DNA from: Heliopora coerulea
Taxonomy: Eukaryota > Cnidaria > Anthozoa > Scleralcyonacea > Helioporidae
Direction of reading: 5' to 3'
NCBI GenBank assembly: GCA_030142905.1
Contig: JASJOG010000071.1
Span: 946,001-1,010,000 of the forward strand
DNA: 64,000 nt
Both the position numbers and the translations under genes were made by a program. This document shows, piece by piece, positions 47,401-59,103 of this stretch. Positions within the stretch are counted from its first letter, which is position 1, and each line of letters opens with the position of its first letter. Under the pieces are notes generated by a model, which saw only the letters and a list, made by a program, of their open reading frames with translations, did not search any database and was not told the origin of the DNA.

Positions 47401-48162
47401 CTTCCTCAGTGCTCATTTCTTCACTAGATGTTTCATGCATTCGGTCATTGTCATTCTCAGTATCAGATTGTTTTTTCACTTCACCATCAAAGCCCTCTTG
47501 ATTCTCCACTTGTTCGGAGTTTGCGACAGTCACTCCACCTTGACTCACTTCTCTCGTTGCTCTCTTCCAGTCCACTTCAGATAACCACTCATTTAATTTG
47601 ATCGCTCTACCTTGGTAAGCCAATCTCTGCTCAGATATTTCAAAAACCTCCATCTCTTTTCAAATTCCAAACATCCTCTTTGGATATCCGCTTTTTAGTG
47701 GGTTGCTCATGTACAAACATTTCATTACAATCTTGCTGACGTCCTTATTCCATTTCAATCTAGCAGTCGCTTGATGGCGACCTGGAGTGGGCTGCTCTCC
47801 CCCAGCTTCCATGCCGGGTGAGGCACTTTCGCTAGTAGCTCCAGACCCAAGTATGCCGTTATCGCTTGTATTATTTCATGCAGTTTCCATGTTCATCATA
47901 ATTGAGAAGGTTTAGCATCACCAGAAAGCAGGATTGTTTTTCGGAGTTCCCTTCTCCTAAGTGGGTTGCCAACAATGACTTAAGAGTCCCACCTACGCTG
48001 GGCTACATTTAGTCTTGCCTCTTACTTTTGATCTGTCTGGCATGGGTGGCCCCACCAGGAGTAAATATTCCCACCAGGATAGCTCTTGGGCTCGTTGAGG
48101 TACACAAGCCTCTCGACCTCTTCATGGTAGTAGCCCATGGAAAGGAATATTATTATTATTAT

Positions 48163-48163
<1 letters not shown>
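44415..48163 (-). mobile_element. R2/R4-like (RLE) LINE in an ATT tract
   Basis: A full-length or near full-length non-LTR element on the minus strand. Its 3' end runs into an (AAT)n-like tail at about 44407-44455, and its 5' region reaches (ATT)n at 48148-48163. Copy A has a short (ATT)n tract at 3903-3917 in the corresponding place, so insertion into the tract is likely. The match right of the tract is not clean: about 75 bp of copy A (3918-3992) has no counterpart in B. RLE-type elements such as Dong/R4 relatives are known to favour simple repeats. Confidence 0.78.
44534..47896 (-). pseudogene. R2/R4-like LINE polyprotein, decayed
   Basis: From ATG 47894-47896: a low-complexity start, a Myb-like N-terminal block (ARLKWNKDVSKIVMKCLYMS NP), and SEQRLAYQGRAIKLNEWLS. 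Then LKKKGLTVVLEELKQRVLAK (47060-46900) and NMANWKARGPEGFQGFWLK (46640-46590). The RT core is GIFQGDSLSPLLF with LLFMDDLNLIGK (FMDD in place of YADD, 46094-45738). A CCHC finger follows (CRICGEREETVSHITAEC, about 45120-45050), and then the restriction-like endonuclease (RPDIVV...IIDEAYPF...KLDHYQDLE, 44880-44711). The C-terminus is IPIIIGALGTVSKNLKTW, ending at a stop at 44534-44536. TGA codons after FGI and VQKM and several frameshifts make it inactive. RLE-type LINEs cut their target with the C-terminal nuclease. Confidence 0.87.
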
Positions 48164-48202
<39 letters not shown>

Positions 48203-48420
48203 GCTACTGCTACTGCTACTGCTACTGCTACTGCTACTGCTACTGCTACTGCTACTGCTACTGCTACTGCTACTACTACTACCGCTACCACTACCAGTAC
48301 CACGACCATGACCACTACCACGACCATGACCACTAGCACGACCATGACCACTAGCACGACCACTAGCACCACCGCCACCACCCCCACCACTACAACCACT
48401 ACCACTACTGCCACTACGTT
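48148..48420. repeat. Compound microsatellite (ATT), (ACT), (TGCTAC)
   Basis: (ATT)n to 48163, (ACT)n to about 48201, a hexamer TGCTAC repeated about 12 times to about 48272, then degenerate TAC/CAC/GAC triplets. All long poly-Val, poly-Ser, poly-Thr or poly-Tyr frames here are artefacts. Confidence 0.97.
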
Positions 48421-48444
48421 TTTTGTTTGTACTACTTCTACTAC

Positions 48445-48923
48445 TACATCTTTTGCTGCTCATTACCAGAAAATATACTGTCATTAACGCCCACCTCAAA
48501 CTCATTAACGCAAAAATACATTCATTTTATTCAATCGACATTCGTTGGGTTGATACGCAATCATTTGCATCAACGGGCATTCCATAGCGCCAACAAACAA
48601 CCATTAATACCATTCTAGTATAGATTATTGATAATTACATTTCAATTAGGCAAGACATTTCTCTTACGTAATTGATATTTTATTATCCCTAATGTATAGT
48701 AGAATGGTGTTAATGGTAGCCTGTTGGCGCTTTGGAATACCTTTCGATGCAAATGGTTGTGTATCCACGCTAATGAAAGCCCATTGAACAAAATGTCTGT
48801 ATTTTTGCGTTAATGAGTTTGATGTTAAGCCCATTGAACAAAATGTCTGTATTTTTGCGTTAATGAGTTTGATGTGGACATTAATGTTAGTATATTTTCT
48901 GGTAATGAACAGCAAAAGATGTA
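48445..48923. repeat. Imperfect palindrome, about 480 bp
   Basis: The left arm (48445-48622) and the right arm (48694-48923) are inverted copies. The outer core is CATTACCAGAAAATATACTG and the inner part is TACCATTCTAGTATA. The arms are about 85% alike around a 70-bp centre. The right arm holds a tandem duplication of about 48 bp (GCCCATTGAACAAAATGTCT... twice, 48778-48874). Copy A has only the outer part of the right arm (about 3993-4071). So the palindrome either formed in B or was partly deleted in A. Confidence 0.75.
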
Positions 48924-49089
48924 TATACTGTAACTGTTGCTACTACAATACTGTCATTTAATAATGTACATAAAGCACTGTCAAGTAAATATATATGGTA
49001 TTAAAGATATTTGTTAAGTGTTCGCAGACCGAATGTTTTTCATTTGACCTTTCAGTTACAAGAGCTGTTGCCTTTAACGGGCGATAAAT

Positions 49090-50420
49090 AATAAGAAACA
49101 TGAAAAGATGAGATAGAAATACACTGTATGCGTGGGTGACTTAATAGATATAATAATGGTGAAATATAGCTACAATAACAAAAATCAAGCATACATTACG
49201 ACCATGTTTTTATTAACAGCTGTGACATTGTTTACGTGAGAGAAGCAAACATAGTTGAGGAAGTGGCTTCAAGTTGTTTTTTGCTCCATAAATCATGGTG
49301 ATGTCTTCTATTATGCGATTGCATTCTTTCTCGTTAACATGTCTATGTTTAAAGTTAATGGTATGTGTGTGAGTCCATGCATGGTTAGCGCTTTTTGAAT
49401 TTTTGTTGAGTATTTATTGTTCAGCATATGTTCCTTCTTTCTTGTTTCACATGATCTTCCAATTTCTCCAACATAATTCCATGACTAGTCTGCGCAGGGT
49501 ATTAGTTCGATAAATTACGTTGCTTTCTTTTTCATGAAGAACTCTACATCTGGGTAATCGGAATTCCTGTTTGAAGGTTTCGCAGCGATTTATTGCTTAC
49601 TTTGATGTCGAAACTTTCTAAGATTCATGTTTGAGGTTAGGTTATACCTTTGATGTATGAATTGTTAGAGTGGCAAAGGATCGTCGCCGGTGTAATTGTC
49701 ATATACTATTTGAAAAAGCATCTTTACTAGCTCCTCATATTTACTAGTTACTATACTAGATATGATTTTTTTAGAATAAGCATTTCATTGTAGTGCGTTC
49801 GTTTCGTGCTCAATTTCTGTTTTATCTTTGGCTGTCGTTGTTAGGGAAAAACGTTGTTGAACTAGCGTGTTGGCAGTGCTTATCTTGTGTAATTTGTCAT
49901 GGTGTAATTGATAAAAGAAGTATCTTTCCATGAGTGTTGGCTATCTGTAAAAGCTGACCTTAAAATTGTAATTTCGTCCAGTTGCCCAAGTGTTAAGCAA
50001 GACCAATTGGCCATTGCTTTCGTGTTTGATAAAGAAGGATATCTGAGAGTTAATGGAACTGAGAATTTCGTGGGAGCTAAAAATGGCGTTCTTCCTCATG
50101 ATGCTGTAACAATAGTCAACATAGTGATCCCAAAGCTAGAATGGATAGTCGTGGTGTCGATAGCTTGTTACTGAATTTCTACACTGCATACTGTACATGT
50201 ACCTTCGCAAAAGCAGCACTTACAGGGTTTTCCATGGTACAACTATTAATCTGTTTGTAAGTGTCCTCATTATAACCGATAGAGCTGCTGGAAAGAATAA
50301 GATCGAGAAGAGAGATGATGTCTGCATTGCCGGGTTTTGTCCTTGAGGGTAACTTTGTGTCGCATCCAAATTTTGCTTCGGAATAATATCTTGCACCTCT
50401 GACCTAAATATACACCTGCG
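49090..50420 (-). pseudogene. Decayed Penelope-like element RT/GIY-YIG (copy B)
   Basis: Paralogue of the fossil at 4250-5560. The RT box reads YVDY where copy A reads YIDD, so a catalytic Asp is lost. It is followed by CYSIMRKNAIFSSHEIL and, further down, the YVGE-type endonuclease remnant near 49450-49490. Multiple stops. The 88-codon plus-strand frame at 49908-50174 is its antisense. Confidence 0.75.
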
Positions 50421-50681
50421 TCTTTTGCTTTTACGTCAATTTTACCCCATATATGAACTGTGTTGTCACAGAGATATTTTTTGTTGTAGCAGTTACTCTT
50501 GCGTTATTTACTGAACCAGGACCATTAAATACGAGACCATCAAATAGATATGTTAAGAAAATACACTGATCCTACATTGTCCGGCTCAAACAAAACTCGA
50601 GTAAAAGAAGTCGTAATAGAAAAATAAGAGCCCAGCTCAAAATTCTCACAGAGAGAGACATTGGTTAAAAATATATATTTA

Positions 50682-50716
50682 CTGACGTTTCGTCGGTAGA
50701 TGAGCGACATCTCCAG
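50682..50716 (-). ncRNA. Conserved PLE hairpin, hammerhead-like core (candidate)
   Basis: Minus strand: CTGGAGA, T, a GUCG/CGAC stem, GAAA, CGTCAGT. It has the same layout as the motif at 60264-60296, with a stem pair changed from U-G to C-G, which keeps pairing. The core has G where the hammerhead consensus has A (CUGANGA), so activity of this copy is doubtful. Confidence 0.3.
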
Positions 50717-50840
50717 AGTAGAAATGAATAATGAGAGTTAGTATATTAAATAATATTTACATAGTATAGGATGACACAAAGCCAATGAGAAAAGAGGAAG
50801 GTGTGAGAACAGGAAATAGCGATGAGAAAAGAGGTATAAA

Positions 50841-51600
50841 TCAAAGTAAGACAAGGGGAACAGACCGGATGGTTTCATTGAGTTCGGGTTTAAATTTAGA
50901 AATGAGAGGGCTTTCCCTAATTAATAATTCCGAAGCGGTATTGCAATAGGACATAATGGAAAAGTCGTCAAAGGAAATGGGGTGGCAAGTTGTTCTGGTG
51001 TGAGTTTGGATGGCAGAAAGAGAAGAACATGTCAGTTTCTTTCCACTCAAACTTGAAATCCCCAAGTGTTCAGAGATTCGCATGTGTAAATGGCGGCAAG
51101 TTTGCCCAAAATACAGTGCTCCGCAGCACTGACACTTATATTTATAAACTACATGCGATCTCATCAACTTGCGGATGACGTCTTTGAACTAAAAAAAACT
51201 GACAGATGCTTGCCTGGCTTAAAGACAATGCGAAGGTCGATGTCAGGAAAACAAGAAGATAGAAGTTTGACTAAGTGTGTACGGATCCGTAGTGAGTGTG
51301 TACCGGTAAAAGGAAGACAGTAAATGACTTCGTAAGAAAGTAAATGACTCGTTTATTAATGTTATCTAAAGGTGAAGAGACAGGAACGGAAAAGGTTTTA
51401 TCCAGAAAAACGCTAAAGCAATGTTCAAACAATGCTGAGGGGTAATCGTTGCTAAGTAAAAGATTTTTAAGTTTCAGTACTTCCAAATGAAAAACCCGAT
51501 ATGGCGAGCATATCTTAAAATAGCTATCTAGTAAACAATAAATAAGATTGCGTTTAAATGAAAGGGGGATGAAGCTAACTCTCATTATTCATTTCTACTC
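50841..51600 (-). pseudogene. PLE RT thumb and GIY-YIG endonuclease fragment
   Basis: The minus strand first reads the RT thumb (FKRNLIYCLLDSYFKICSPY, LKLKNLLLSNDYPSALFEHC), then LRIRTHLVKLLSSCFP, and after a frameshift near 51170 the GIY-YIG domain (SHVVYKYKCQCCGALYFGQT, CRHLHMRISEHLG), ending at a stop at 50841. It is the same family as the 346-codon frames at 58034-60144 but clearly diverged. The RT palm with YVDD is absent and the frame is broken, so it is inactive. Confidence 0.85.
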
Positions 51601-54600
51601 TGAAACGTCAGTAAAATATATTTTTAACCAATGTCTCTCTCTGTGAGAATTTTGAGCTGGGTTCTTATTTTTATATTAAGACTCCTCTTTCCGCCCGGTA
51701 AATAGCTGGTAACTATTTTGTCAAGTAAAAGAAGTTAAAATAACAATAAAAGTTGGAAAAAACTAAGATGGAAGACAATGCCGTACAATTCCAGGGTGCT
51801 GAGATGGCTATACGTCACCCACTTGATGAGATACTGTACATGAACGTTCGCAACCACAGGACTTACAGGGTTTCCCATGGTAAAACTATTAATCTGTGTC
51901 GTATCTCTCCAGAGATCTTCGGTGTAAATGTATCATCAAGCGCTTTCATTGTGCGCCTTGCATCGACTCCTCCGAAACTGACGATTTTCTTCATTTCGGG
52001 GTAATGTTATACTGGCTTTCTAAAAATAATACCTTTACACTGTGAACTGGTATCTTTTCGTCGTTTTGTGTATTACTGAACTATTCTTCTCACCCAAAAG
52101 AAAATTTGACAGTTCTAAGATAATCATCGGCTTTACCTAGAATGAATTGTACTCCATATCGTTTTCATATCGGTAAGAGGTCTTACATCGGAAAATCGGT
52201 AAGAGGTCTGTGTCGAAGCACGAGAGATAACACTGTGTTAAATGGTAGCGTGTACTTTTTGATTGAAGGTACTTCACATCTTGTCAGTGTTGTTTGCAAC
52301 TTGCACTATAATGACCTGTAGAGCTGCATTCCTTGTAATAAAGATTGTATTTGGGCGATTGATGCGGTGATCCACTTCATACTGTGCTTTAGCACTTTTC
52401 CCATATCAATATATGGACGAATTTCCCTACGAGAAAAGCATTAATTTTTAAATAAAAAATCTGCTAGCAATGACAACACTCTTACTTGTTAATCTTGCCC
52501 CAGAATTTATGTTATTTATTGCACTTTTTTCAGTTGTTAATTTAAAACGAAGTACATTGATTTAAAAGTGTTAAAATACCACTTTTAGCGATGTTTCTAT
52601 CCTTGATACAACTCCGTAATAGCTTAATAAAAAGACGTTAAAAATCAACAACGAAGTCACGTCAGTAGTCATGCTATTATCACCTATGAATTCTAATGTT
52701 TTCCTTCGGTTTATGTTTTACGGAATTTTGATATTCCAGAATATTTATATTAGGAATTTTAAGAGCTCTCGCTTACCATGAGTAGTGGTTGTCAAAGAAG
52801 GATGCAAGTAACCAGGTCTGTGTATCCGGTATGGCTAACCTTTTTCCCTAATTTTTCTCACCTTTCTAAACGAGGCGTAAATGTGCAGCTCAATTTTACA
52901 CTGCATAAAATTCGATTACAATTTCTGCATTAGAATCGTGCAAAGATTGCCAGAACAGTTCCGTCGCTTTGTGTTTTTGTCGCCATTTTATCGAATTGAT
53001 CTCAAAGTGATTTTTCATAAAATGCAGTTATGACTTGATGCGAACATAGACACAGCTCATTATTTAATGAATTTTCAGTATGAATGGACTAACAGAATAA
53101 CGTTGATCCTCACTTGCAGTGGTTAAAGCAACCATGCAAGGTAAGGAAGTTATGTTCTGCTCTGCGTTCGTCTCCACCTGAAAATTCGAACTGAAGGCCA
53201 GTTTGAAAATGTTTTGAGGGAAAAGGAGTCCATAAGCAAAATACAGTCTGGCAAACCATGAGGTCTGCTATTCCACTACCAAGAAAATTAATCTCAGAAT
53301 GCACAGTACACTTGAGAACTGAAGCACAGCAATCTGGGTGGTATAGGACTAATAGAACAATTGTTGCTTTTTTCCAGATTAGATTGGAAATGTTCATTTT
53401 GTTTTATTCTGCAGCAAAATGACGTAAAACTGTTTCACTGGTTGTCCACAAATGATATGAAATAGTTCACCTCCGCAATTCTTAACCGTACGATAACGAC
53501 ATGTTACCGGAGACGGTCGTTACCGTAGTACCCTATTGCTTGTCAAACTCCGCGCCGTAGAAATATGCTTCTTTAAAATCTTTTGCTTCTTCGCCGCTAG
53601 TTCTTGAAATCTTGTGTTTCGTCATCTCTTCTCACGACGCCACTACGTCGCAATTACAATTATACTTTAATATTCGATTACCCATTAAAGATTTTCCAAA
53701 GGATCATTTATCATTTCAAATTGGCTGGTTCATACGACTCGATAACCGCTTTGTACATTTAACTATTTCAAGTAAACACTCAAGCGTCACTCAAAAATAG
53801 AAAATAAAAAAAGGATAGACCTAAAACTTGTTTACTCATATTAACTTTAGGAACTGAGAGTAAAATTTACTTGGCCTTCTTTGACAGAACTGTTAAATGA
53901 CGTAAAATGTCTTTGACCAAACTTGTCTCATTCCGTTCATGAGACATCTCGTTTTCATAGATACGCTAATAAGAAAATCTTTGACGTATAAAAACCTTGC
54001 CATAAAATATGATTCATCTTCGTTCTGGGGCCTATTTATATAATATTACAGTATACTTTAAGTCTGTCTTTTTATTCCCGACGTATAGGTGATACTTGGC
54101 CCTAAATTGTCCCAGAGAGCCTTGTGTCACCGCCCTTGGAAACTTGAGACTGAGAGGTTTATGCATGGACAGACGGGACGAGCGAGATGCTTTAACAGCG
54201 AACTAGTCGTCATTTGTCCGATTTCTGGTCTGTCATTCATCATACAGCCAATATCGCCATTAAAGGCATCAGAAGCGTATTAATTGAGAAATAAGTAAAA
54301 AGTGAGCTGATTATGAAGATTTTTAAGTGGGATGAATTTGCTTTATTGCCCACGGAACAATCGATTCAAGTCTACTTCTCAGTGAACAAACTACTGTTAG
54401 TATAAGAAAATATCTAGTCGAAAAACGATTTGTAGGTCTTTTTGTCGCCATTGGAGCTAATGAGAGATAGTTCTGTTAATTTGGTGTGATTTGTAAGAAC
54501 TAAAGTGGTGAAGAATGGCGTTTATCGTTCTGCAGTTAAACTCTTTGTTCATTAGATGTTTAGATTTGGTCGATGTGTTAATCAGAGTTTCCGTGATGTC

Positions 54601-57600
54601 AAGTCATGTACACAGCTCTGCGATTTATTGAGAAAGCTTGTATATAATTGCAATTAATTAACAACATCTCTTTACGTGTAGCATTGAAGTGCACCTCATG
54701 AAACTATACATCTCATACATGATGTACATATCCTTGCTATCATGACTTGTAAGTCCATGACCCCTTTGTCCGGAAGAGAGGATTGTTTTGTTTTCCACCT
54801 CACTAAAAAATATTCAATAACCTGGAGAACAAAATCACGTTACAGTAATTGGTGAGTGATATCCCGCCGAGAATTGTAATTAGCTCACTGTCTTAGTGTC
54901 TCTATCTATTCGTATGGTGTTTGGTAGGTGACGGTAATGACGAATAAATACGCGTTGATATCTGTTCATTGTATTAAAATGAAGCAAATGACAACGTAAT
55001 GTACGTGTTTAAAATCGACAACGTAATGCATCGTCATACAACATATTGTACTATAAGACCTTTGATCGTAATATAAAGCCTTACAACCTAATGTGCTATA
55101 TTATATCGTAATGTGCTATCTTAAAACCTTGTGTAGTATCTTGAAACTGATGTAGTATTTCACAATGTAATAGCACGATGAGCTACGTTTCTGTTGTTCC
55201 TAAGATGAGATTTAATCCCTAAATTCCCTCATCAGCATGCATAGTTTTACTAATTTTCCCTCAAAAGAGGGAAAGTTTCTAATAAGCCTTCATTAACATA
55301 CGTGAGAGAACATCAAGTAATGGCTCATGTAAGAAACGTTACTTGATGTAACATATGTGACATTTAACCATAGAACATCTCATTTTATACAAATGCTGGT
55401 AACCACTATGAACAATACTAACATCCCAGAAAGAACTTGAAACAATACCAAGTAAATTTCGTCGGGCATGGTATTACAAATTGATATCATGACATGTAAG
55501 GAAATGAGTGATTAAATATCCCCTCAAGCCTCGGTAGGTTTATGAAAGTCCCTCGGGCTAACGCCTTCCGCACTTTCCCAAACCTCCTTCGGGTTTCTGG
55601 GACATTTAATCACTAATTTCTCTCGTGTCATGGTATTACTTATAATAGTCTACCGCCATACAGAGTAATGTACCTGTTTAGAAACTAACAACACTTAATA
55701 TGACGTCTTGCAAATTAATGTCTTGTACTTTGTAATCTAAATACGTTTCTTTGTAACGTCCTACACGATAACCTTATTGTAACAGAACGTACCGTGTTTC
55801 CTAGTAACATGACGAGTGGTACCCAAATGTCAAAAATGTGTCATAAAAGTCTACAATTAAATTTAATTACATACTGTGTTTCGACGTACATGTCTTTTCT
55901 ATGTAGATAGCTCTTCTATTATCGTACCGTTGTTAACAGCTGGTTACTTTATTTTTGCAAATGCCCGACATCTTACAGGCCTGAGAGAAACTCGTGACAG
56001 AAAGGAATTAAGTTCGTTTGATTTAAGGTCATGGACATTAGTATCTTACAGCATAACGTAACATCTCAAAAGGTGACAAATTCCAGTGTACTAACTTGGG
56101 ACACGTTGCAACATGTTTTCCAACATAACATCTTATTCTAGCAGGTTCGACTTAAACGAAATTACATGTGAATGCAAATTGGTCAATAGATTGGTCCAAA
56201 AGTATCTAAACTTTGGTAACTGTGCATTCTTCCTTTCAGTGCGGAATTTTCTCATTTCCTTTACTCTGTCTTAATTACCACTCACCATGGTATCAACGTA
56301 CTAGGAAGTTCATATTACCCATCTCCGTAAGCTTTTTCCACGGCCAAATACGATATGCAATAACCTTATACCTAAGGATGATCCTCCCATCTAGAATACC
56401 TGAGCAGAAAGCTTGAGATTAGTTATATTTGAAATACATGGAGTGCTGGCAAGTTCAAAAATTCAAGGTTTCAAAGATTTAAATATATTTCGTTGTAAAG
56501 GACGACTCAAGTAAGAAATCCGGGACATAGACATGTGAATATGGACTCTGTTATTCGAGGTCTTACATTTATAGGAACATACAAAACGTGTTGTTATAAA
56601 TCACTTATTACAGAAGTGGTGGAATGTTTTGACAAGACATTACAGTCCACTCAAGAGGCTCATCCACAGAACGAAAAACGAAATTTAAGAATTGCCTTTG
56701 AAAGAATTTCCAAAGAAACTAAACCACAAGAAGTTTTATAAGAATCATGGTCAGGTGTAAACATAGTGAACGAAATTAAGCAAAAACGTCCACTTATCAA
56801 AGTCGTATTATATCGAGGTTCCAGATCTCAGTGTACTGCCTTCATCGAGTAAAGGGTGAGTGGAAATAAGCTGTATCAACATACGAGCAGATATTATATT
56901 TTAAAAATAACTTTTAAGTAGATGTGATTGTGCATGTTAACTGGTAAGAATTTTAAAATTCGTCGGTACGATTTTGAGTACTTAAAAAGGACAGCCTAAT
57001 TACCTGGAAGAGATTTTGAGTTGTTGCTAGCTCCATTTCTTAGTCCGATTTCCCATGATTGTGATGATTTTTACATGAAATTTAACATTAATCGTTTTTT
57101 TTTTTCTAATTTGAAAACTCCAGCACAATTCTCGAATATAGCTTTATGGCATTGTTTCCAAGAATGCTTCTTGTATGACAACTGTTTCCTATTCGAGGGG
57201 TGGTGTTAACTCAAGCGATGGAAATTCTTGTTGTAGCGTCTTACCGAGAAAGTATCACCTCACAGTGTGGGTGACAAAACTTTAACCTGATTGTTTAGTC
57301 AAGTTAATGTAGGGAAAACATCAAGCGCATTAGTAAAGGTAATACTTTTGAATCATAAACGCAATATGGTAGCAAACTCCACAGTTCCACAATTTAAAAG
57401 GTGTTAAACGAAAGGCTCAGGATTGAAATTGTATCACGCACCAATACACGATAAGAAACTAATAAGAATTTCTTTTCAACCTCGTCGACGCGACAGTATA
57501 CATGCCAGGACAAGGACATGTAGTTCTGATTTTGAAGACAATGTAAGTAAGAGTCTGAACGATGTGCCAACTATTGTGCCTTAGCAAAGGAAAACCAAAC

Positions 57601-57881
57601 CTCAATGCAGCAAAGGTAGAAAAATTTAGGCGTTTGAGCAGCGTGTGAACCATTGTATTTTCTTTGCCTCAAGAAGTAGAAGGCGATTTTCGGATAAGAG
57701 TTTTAACTTCTCCTTCATAGCAATGCGTCGTTCCATGTAGCTGACTGTTTGTACCATGACATTTATGTTGCTTTAATATGAATAACAATGCCCAGCAGAT
57801 TGTGCGAAGTATCGCCATATGTAAACATTAACAGTTGCATAAACAAAGAAGGCTAGAAGAGTTTTAAAACATATTTATTAA

Positions 57882-57914
57882 CTGACGTTTCGTCGCTACA
57901 AGCAACATCTTCAG
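57882..57914 (-). ncRNA. PLE 3' hairpin resembling a hammerhead-ribozyme core (left arm)
   Basis: Exact mirror of the motif at 60264-60296, at the 3' side of the left-arm PLE. Same reservations apply. Confidence 0.36.
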
Positions 57915-58033
57915 AGTGGAGATCAGGGATTACAACGAGATAAATTTATATTAACAAACAGTATCGAATAACAATTAAGATGACATATTTACAACAGTAA
58001 CGGAAATTGACGGGAGACAGCAGTAAGGTGTTA

Positions 58034-59074
58034 TCAGAAGAGGGAAAGAGGCATCGAACCAATATTCCCGTTAAGAATTGGTTTTAATTTATTAATTATA
58101 AGACTTTCTTTAAGGAGTAGTTCAGAAACAGAAGGCGACGAGGATAATATTTTGAAGTCGGAAAAAGAAATGGGATGGCCAGTTTCAATGTGGTGGGAAA
58201 GGATACTAGTGGGAGAGGGATTAACTCTTCTGTTACCTGTCAAGGGTGAGATCCCCATATGATCTGAAATGCGTGTGTGTAACTGTCGGCTAGTTTGGCC
58301 AACATACAATGCCTTACAGCATTGACACGCAAATAAATACACCACATGCGATTTCAGGCCATCAGGGATCCTGTCCTTGACAGGGAAAAAAGAGCGAAGG
58401 CGAACGGATGGGCGAAAGACGAAGCGTAATGAAACTTGAGGAAAGGCGGACGATAATAGTTTGATGAGTTGAGTGCGAATTTGAAGGCCATGTGAACCAG
58501 TATACGGTAGAGAAAAATAAATTAAAAACTTAGGAGCAATAGAAATCTTGGGAGCGGACGAAAAGGATTTATCTAAAAATGAACTTACACATTTGTCAAA
58601 CAGGGTAGCTGGGAATTCATTTTTAATGAAAATTTGTTTGAGTTTCTGGAGTTCAGAGTGCAAGATGGAGTAGCTAGAGCATAAATTAAAATATCGAAAT
58701 AGAAGGGAAAAGATAAGGCCTTTTTTATAGCAGTCCGGAATAAAACTATTAAAGTTAGTTAGTAAACCGGTGTAAGTGGATTTTCGGTAGATACTGGTGG
58801 TGAAATTAATTTCTGAGCGGTTAATTTTTATGTCAAGGAAAGATAAGGTGCTGTTATTCTCAGTTTCGTGCGTAAATTTGATATTAGCGTGCTGTGAGTT
58901 TAGATAGTTAAGAAATGGTAGAATATGAGTCGAAGATCGAAATAGAAGGAAACAGTCGTCAACATAACGTCGGTAGAAGATGGGTTTGAATTGTGAAGGA
59001 CAGTTGTTAAGCCAGCTGGTTTCATAAAAGGAGAGAAAGATATTAGCGAAGAGAGGTCCCAGAGGGGAACCCAT
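58034..59074 (-). CDS. PLE RT (3' half) plus GIY-YIG endonuclease, left arm
   Basis: A 346-codon frame identical in sequence to the plus-strand frame at 59104-60144. It starts within RT motif 5 (MGSPLGPLFANIF, residues 1-13) and includes RRYVDD (35-40), TLSFLDIKI (76-84) and IYRKSTYTG (95-103). A thumb region leads to the GIY-YIG nuclease: VVYLFAC (244-250), QCCKALYVGQTSRQLHTRIS (251-270) and the LKESLIINKLKP helix (321-332). In frame it extends upstream only to HGDAGVA before the palindrome centre. RT motifs 1-4 with the first catalytic Asp are absent, so reverse transcription is not expected. The nuclease domain looks intact. Confidence 0.85.
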   Translation of the reverse strand: MGSPLGPLFANIFLSFYETSWLNNCPSQFKPIFYRRYVDDCFLLFRSSTHILPFLNYLNSQHANIKFTHETENNSTLSFLDIKINRSEINFTTSIYRKSTYTGLLTNFNSFIPDCYKKGLIFSLLFRYFNLCSSYSILHSELQKLKQIFIKNEFPATLFDKCVSSFLDKSFSSAPKISIAPKFLIYFSLPYTGSHGLQIRTQLIKLLSSAFPQVSLRFVFRPSVRLRSFFPVKDRIPDGLKSHVVYLFACQCCKALYVGQTSRQLHTRISDHMGISPLTGNRRVNPSPTSILSHHIETGHPISFSDFKILSSSPSVSELLLKESLIINKLKPILNGNIGSMPLSLF

Positions 59075-59103
59075 AGCAACACCAGCATCACCATGGTGTT
59101 GCT

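Larger units (their letters stand above)
50612..51723 (-). mobile_element. 5'-truncated Penelope-like element with inverted ends
   Basis: AGTAAAAGAAGT flanks the insert on both sides (50600-50611 and 51724-51735). Copy A shows the single unoccupied site at 5755-5766, so this 12-bp repeat is a target-site duplication. The first and last 100-plus bases are inverted copies of each other (AGCTCAAAATTCTCACAGAG at left; its complement near 51630-51655). The right arm lacks about 23 bp containing a hairpin. About 58 bp beyond the right arm (51666-51723, including TTTCCGCCCGG) is not inverted at the left. A similar tail ends the palindromic PLE. Confidence 0.88.

Noticed and set aside
48022..48505. 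Long poly-Val, poly-Ser, poly-Thr and Tyr/Cys-rich frames on both strands
   Set aside because: Pure products of the ATT/ACT/TGCTAC microsatellite.
56535..56741. 68-codon frame in copy B (NEKRNLRIAFERISKETKP)
   Set aside because: The copy A counterpart (11330-11505) has a stop in the middle and there is no family resemblance.
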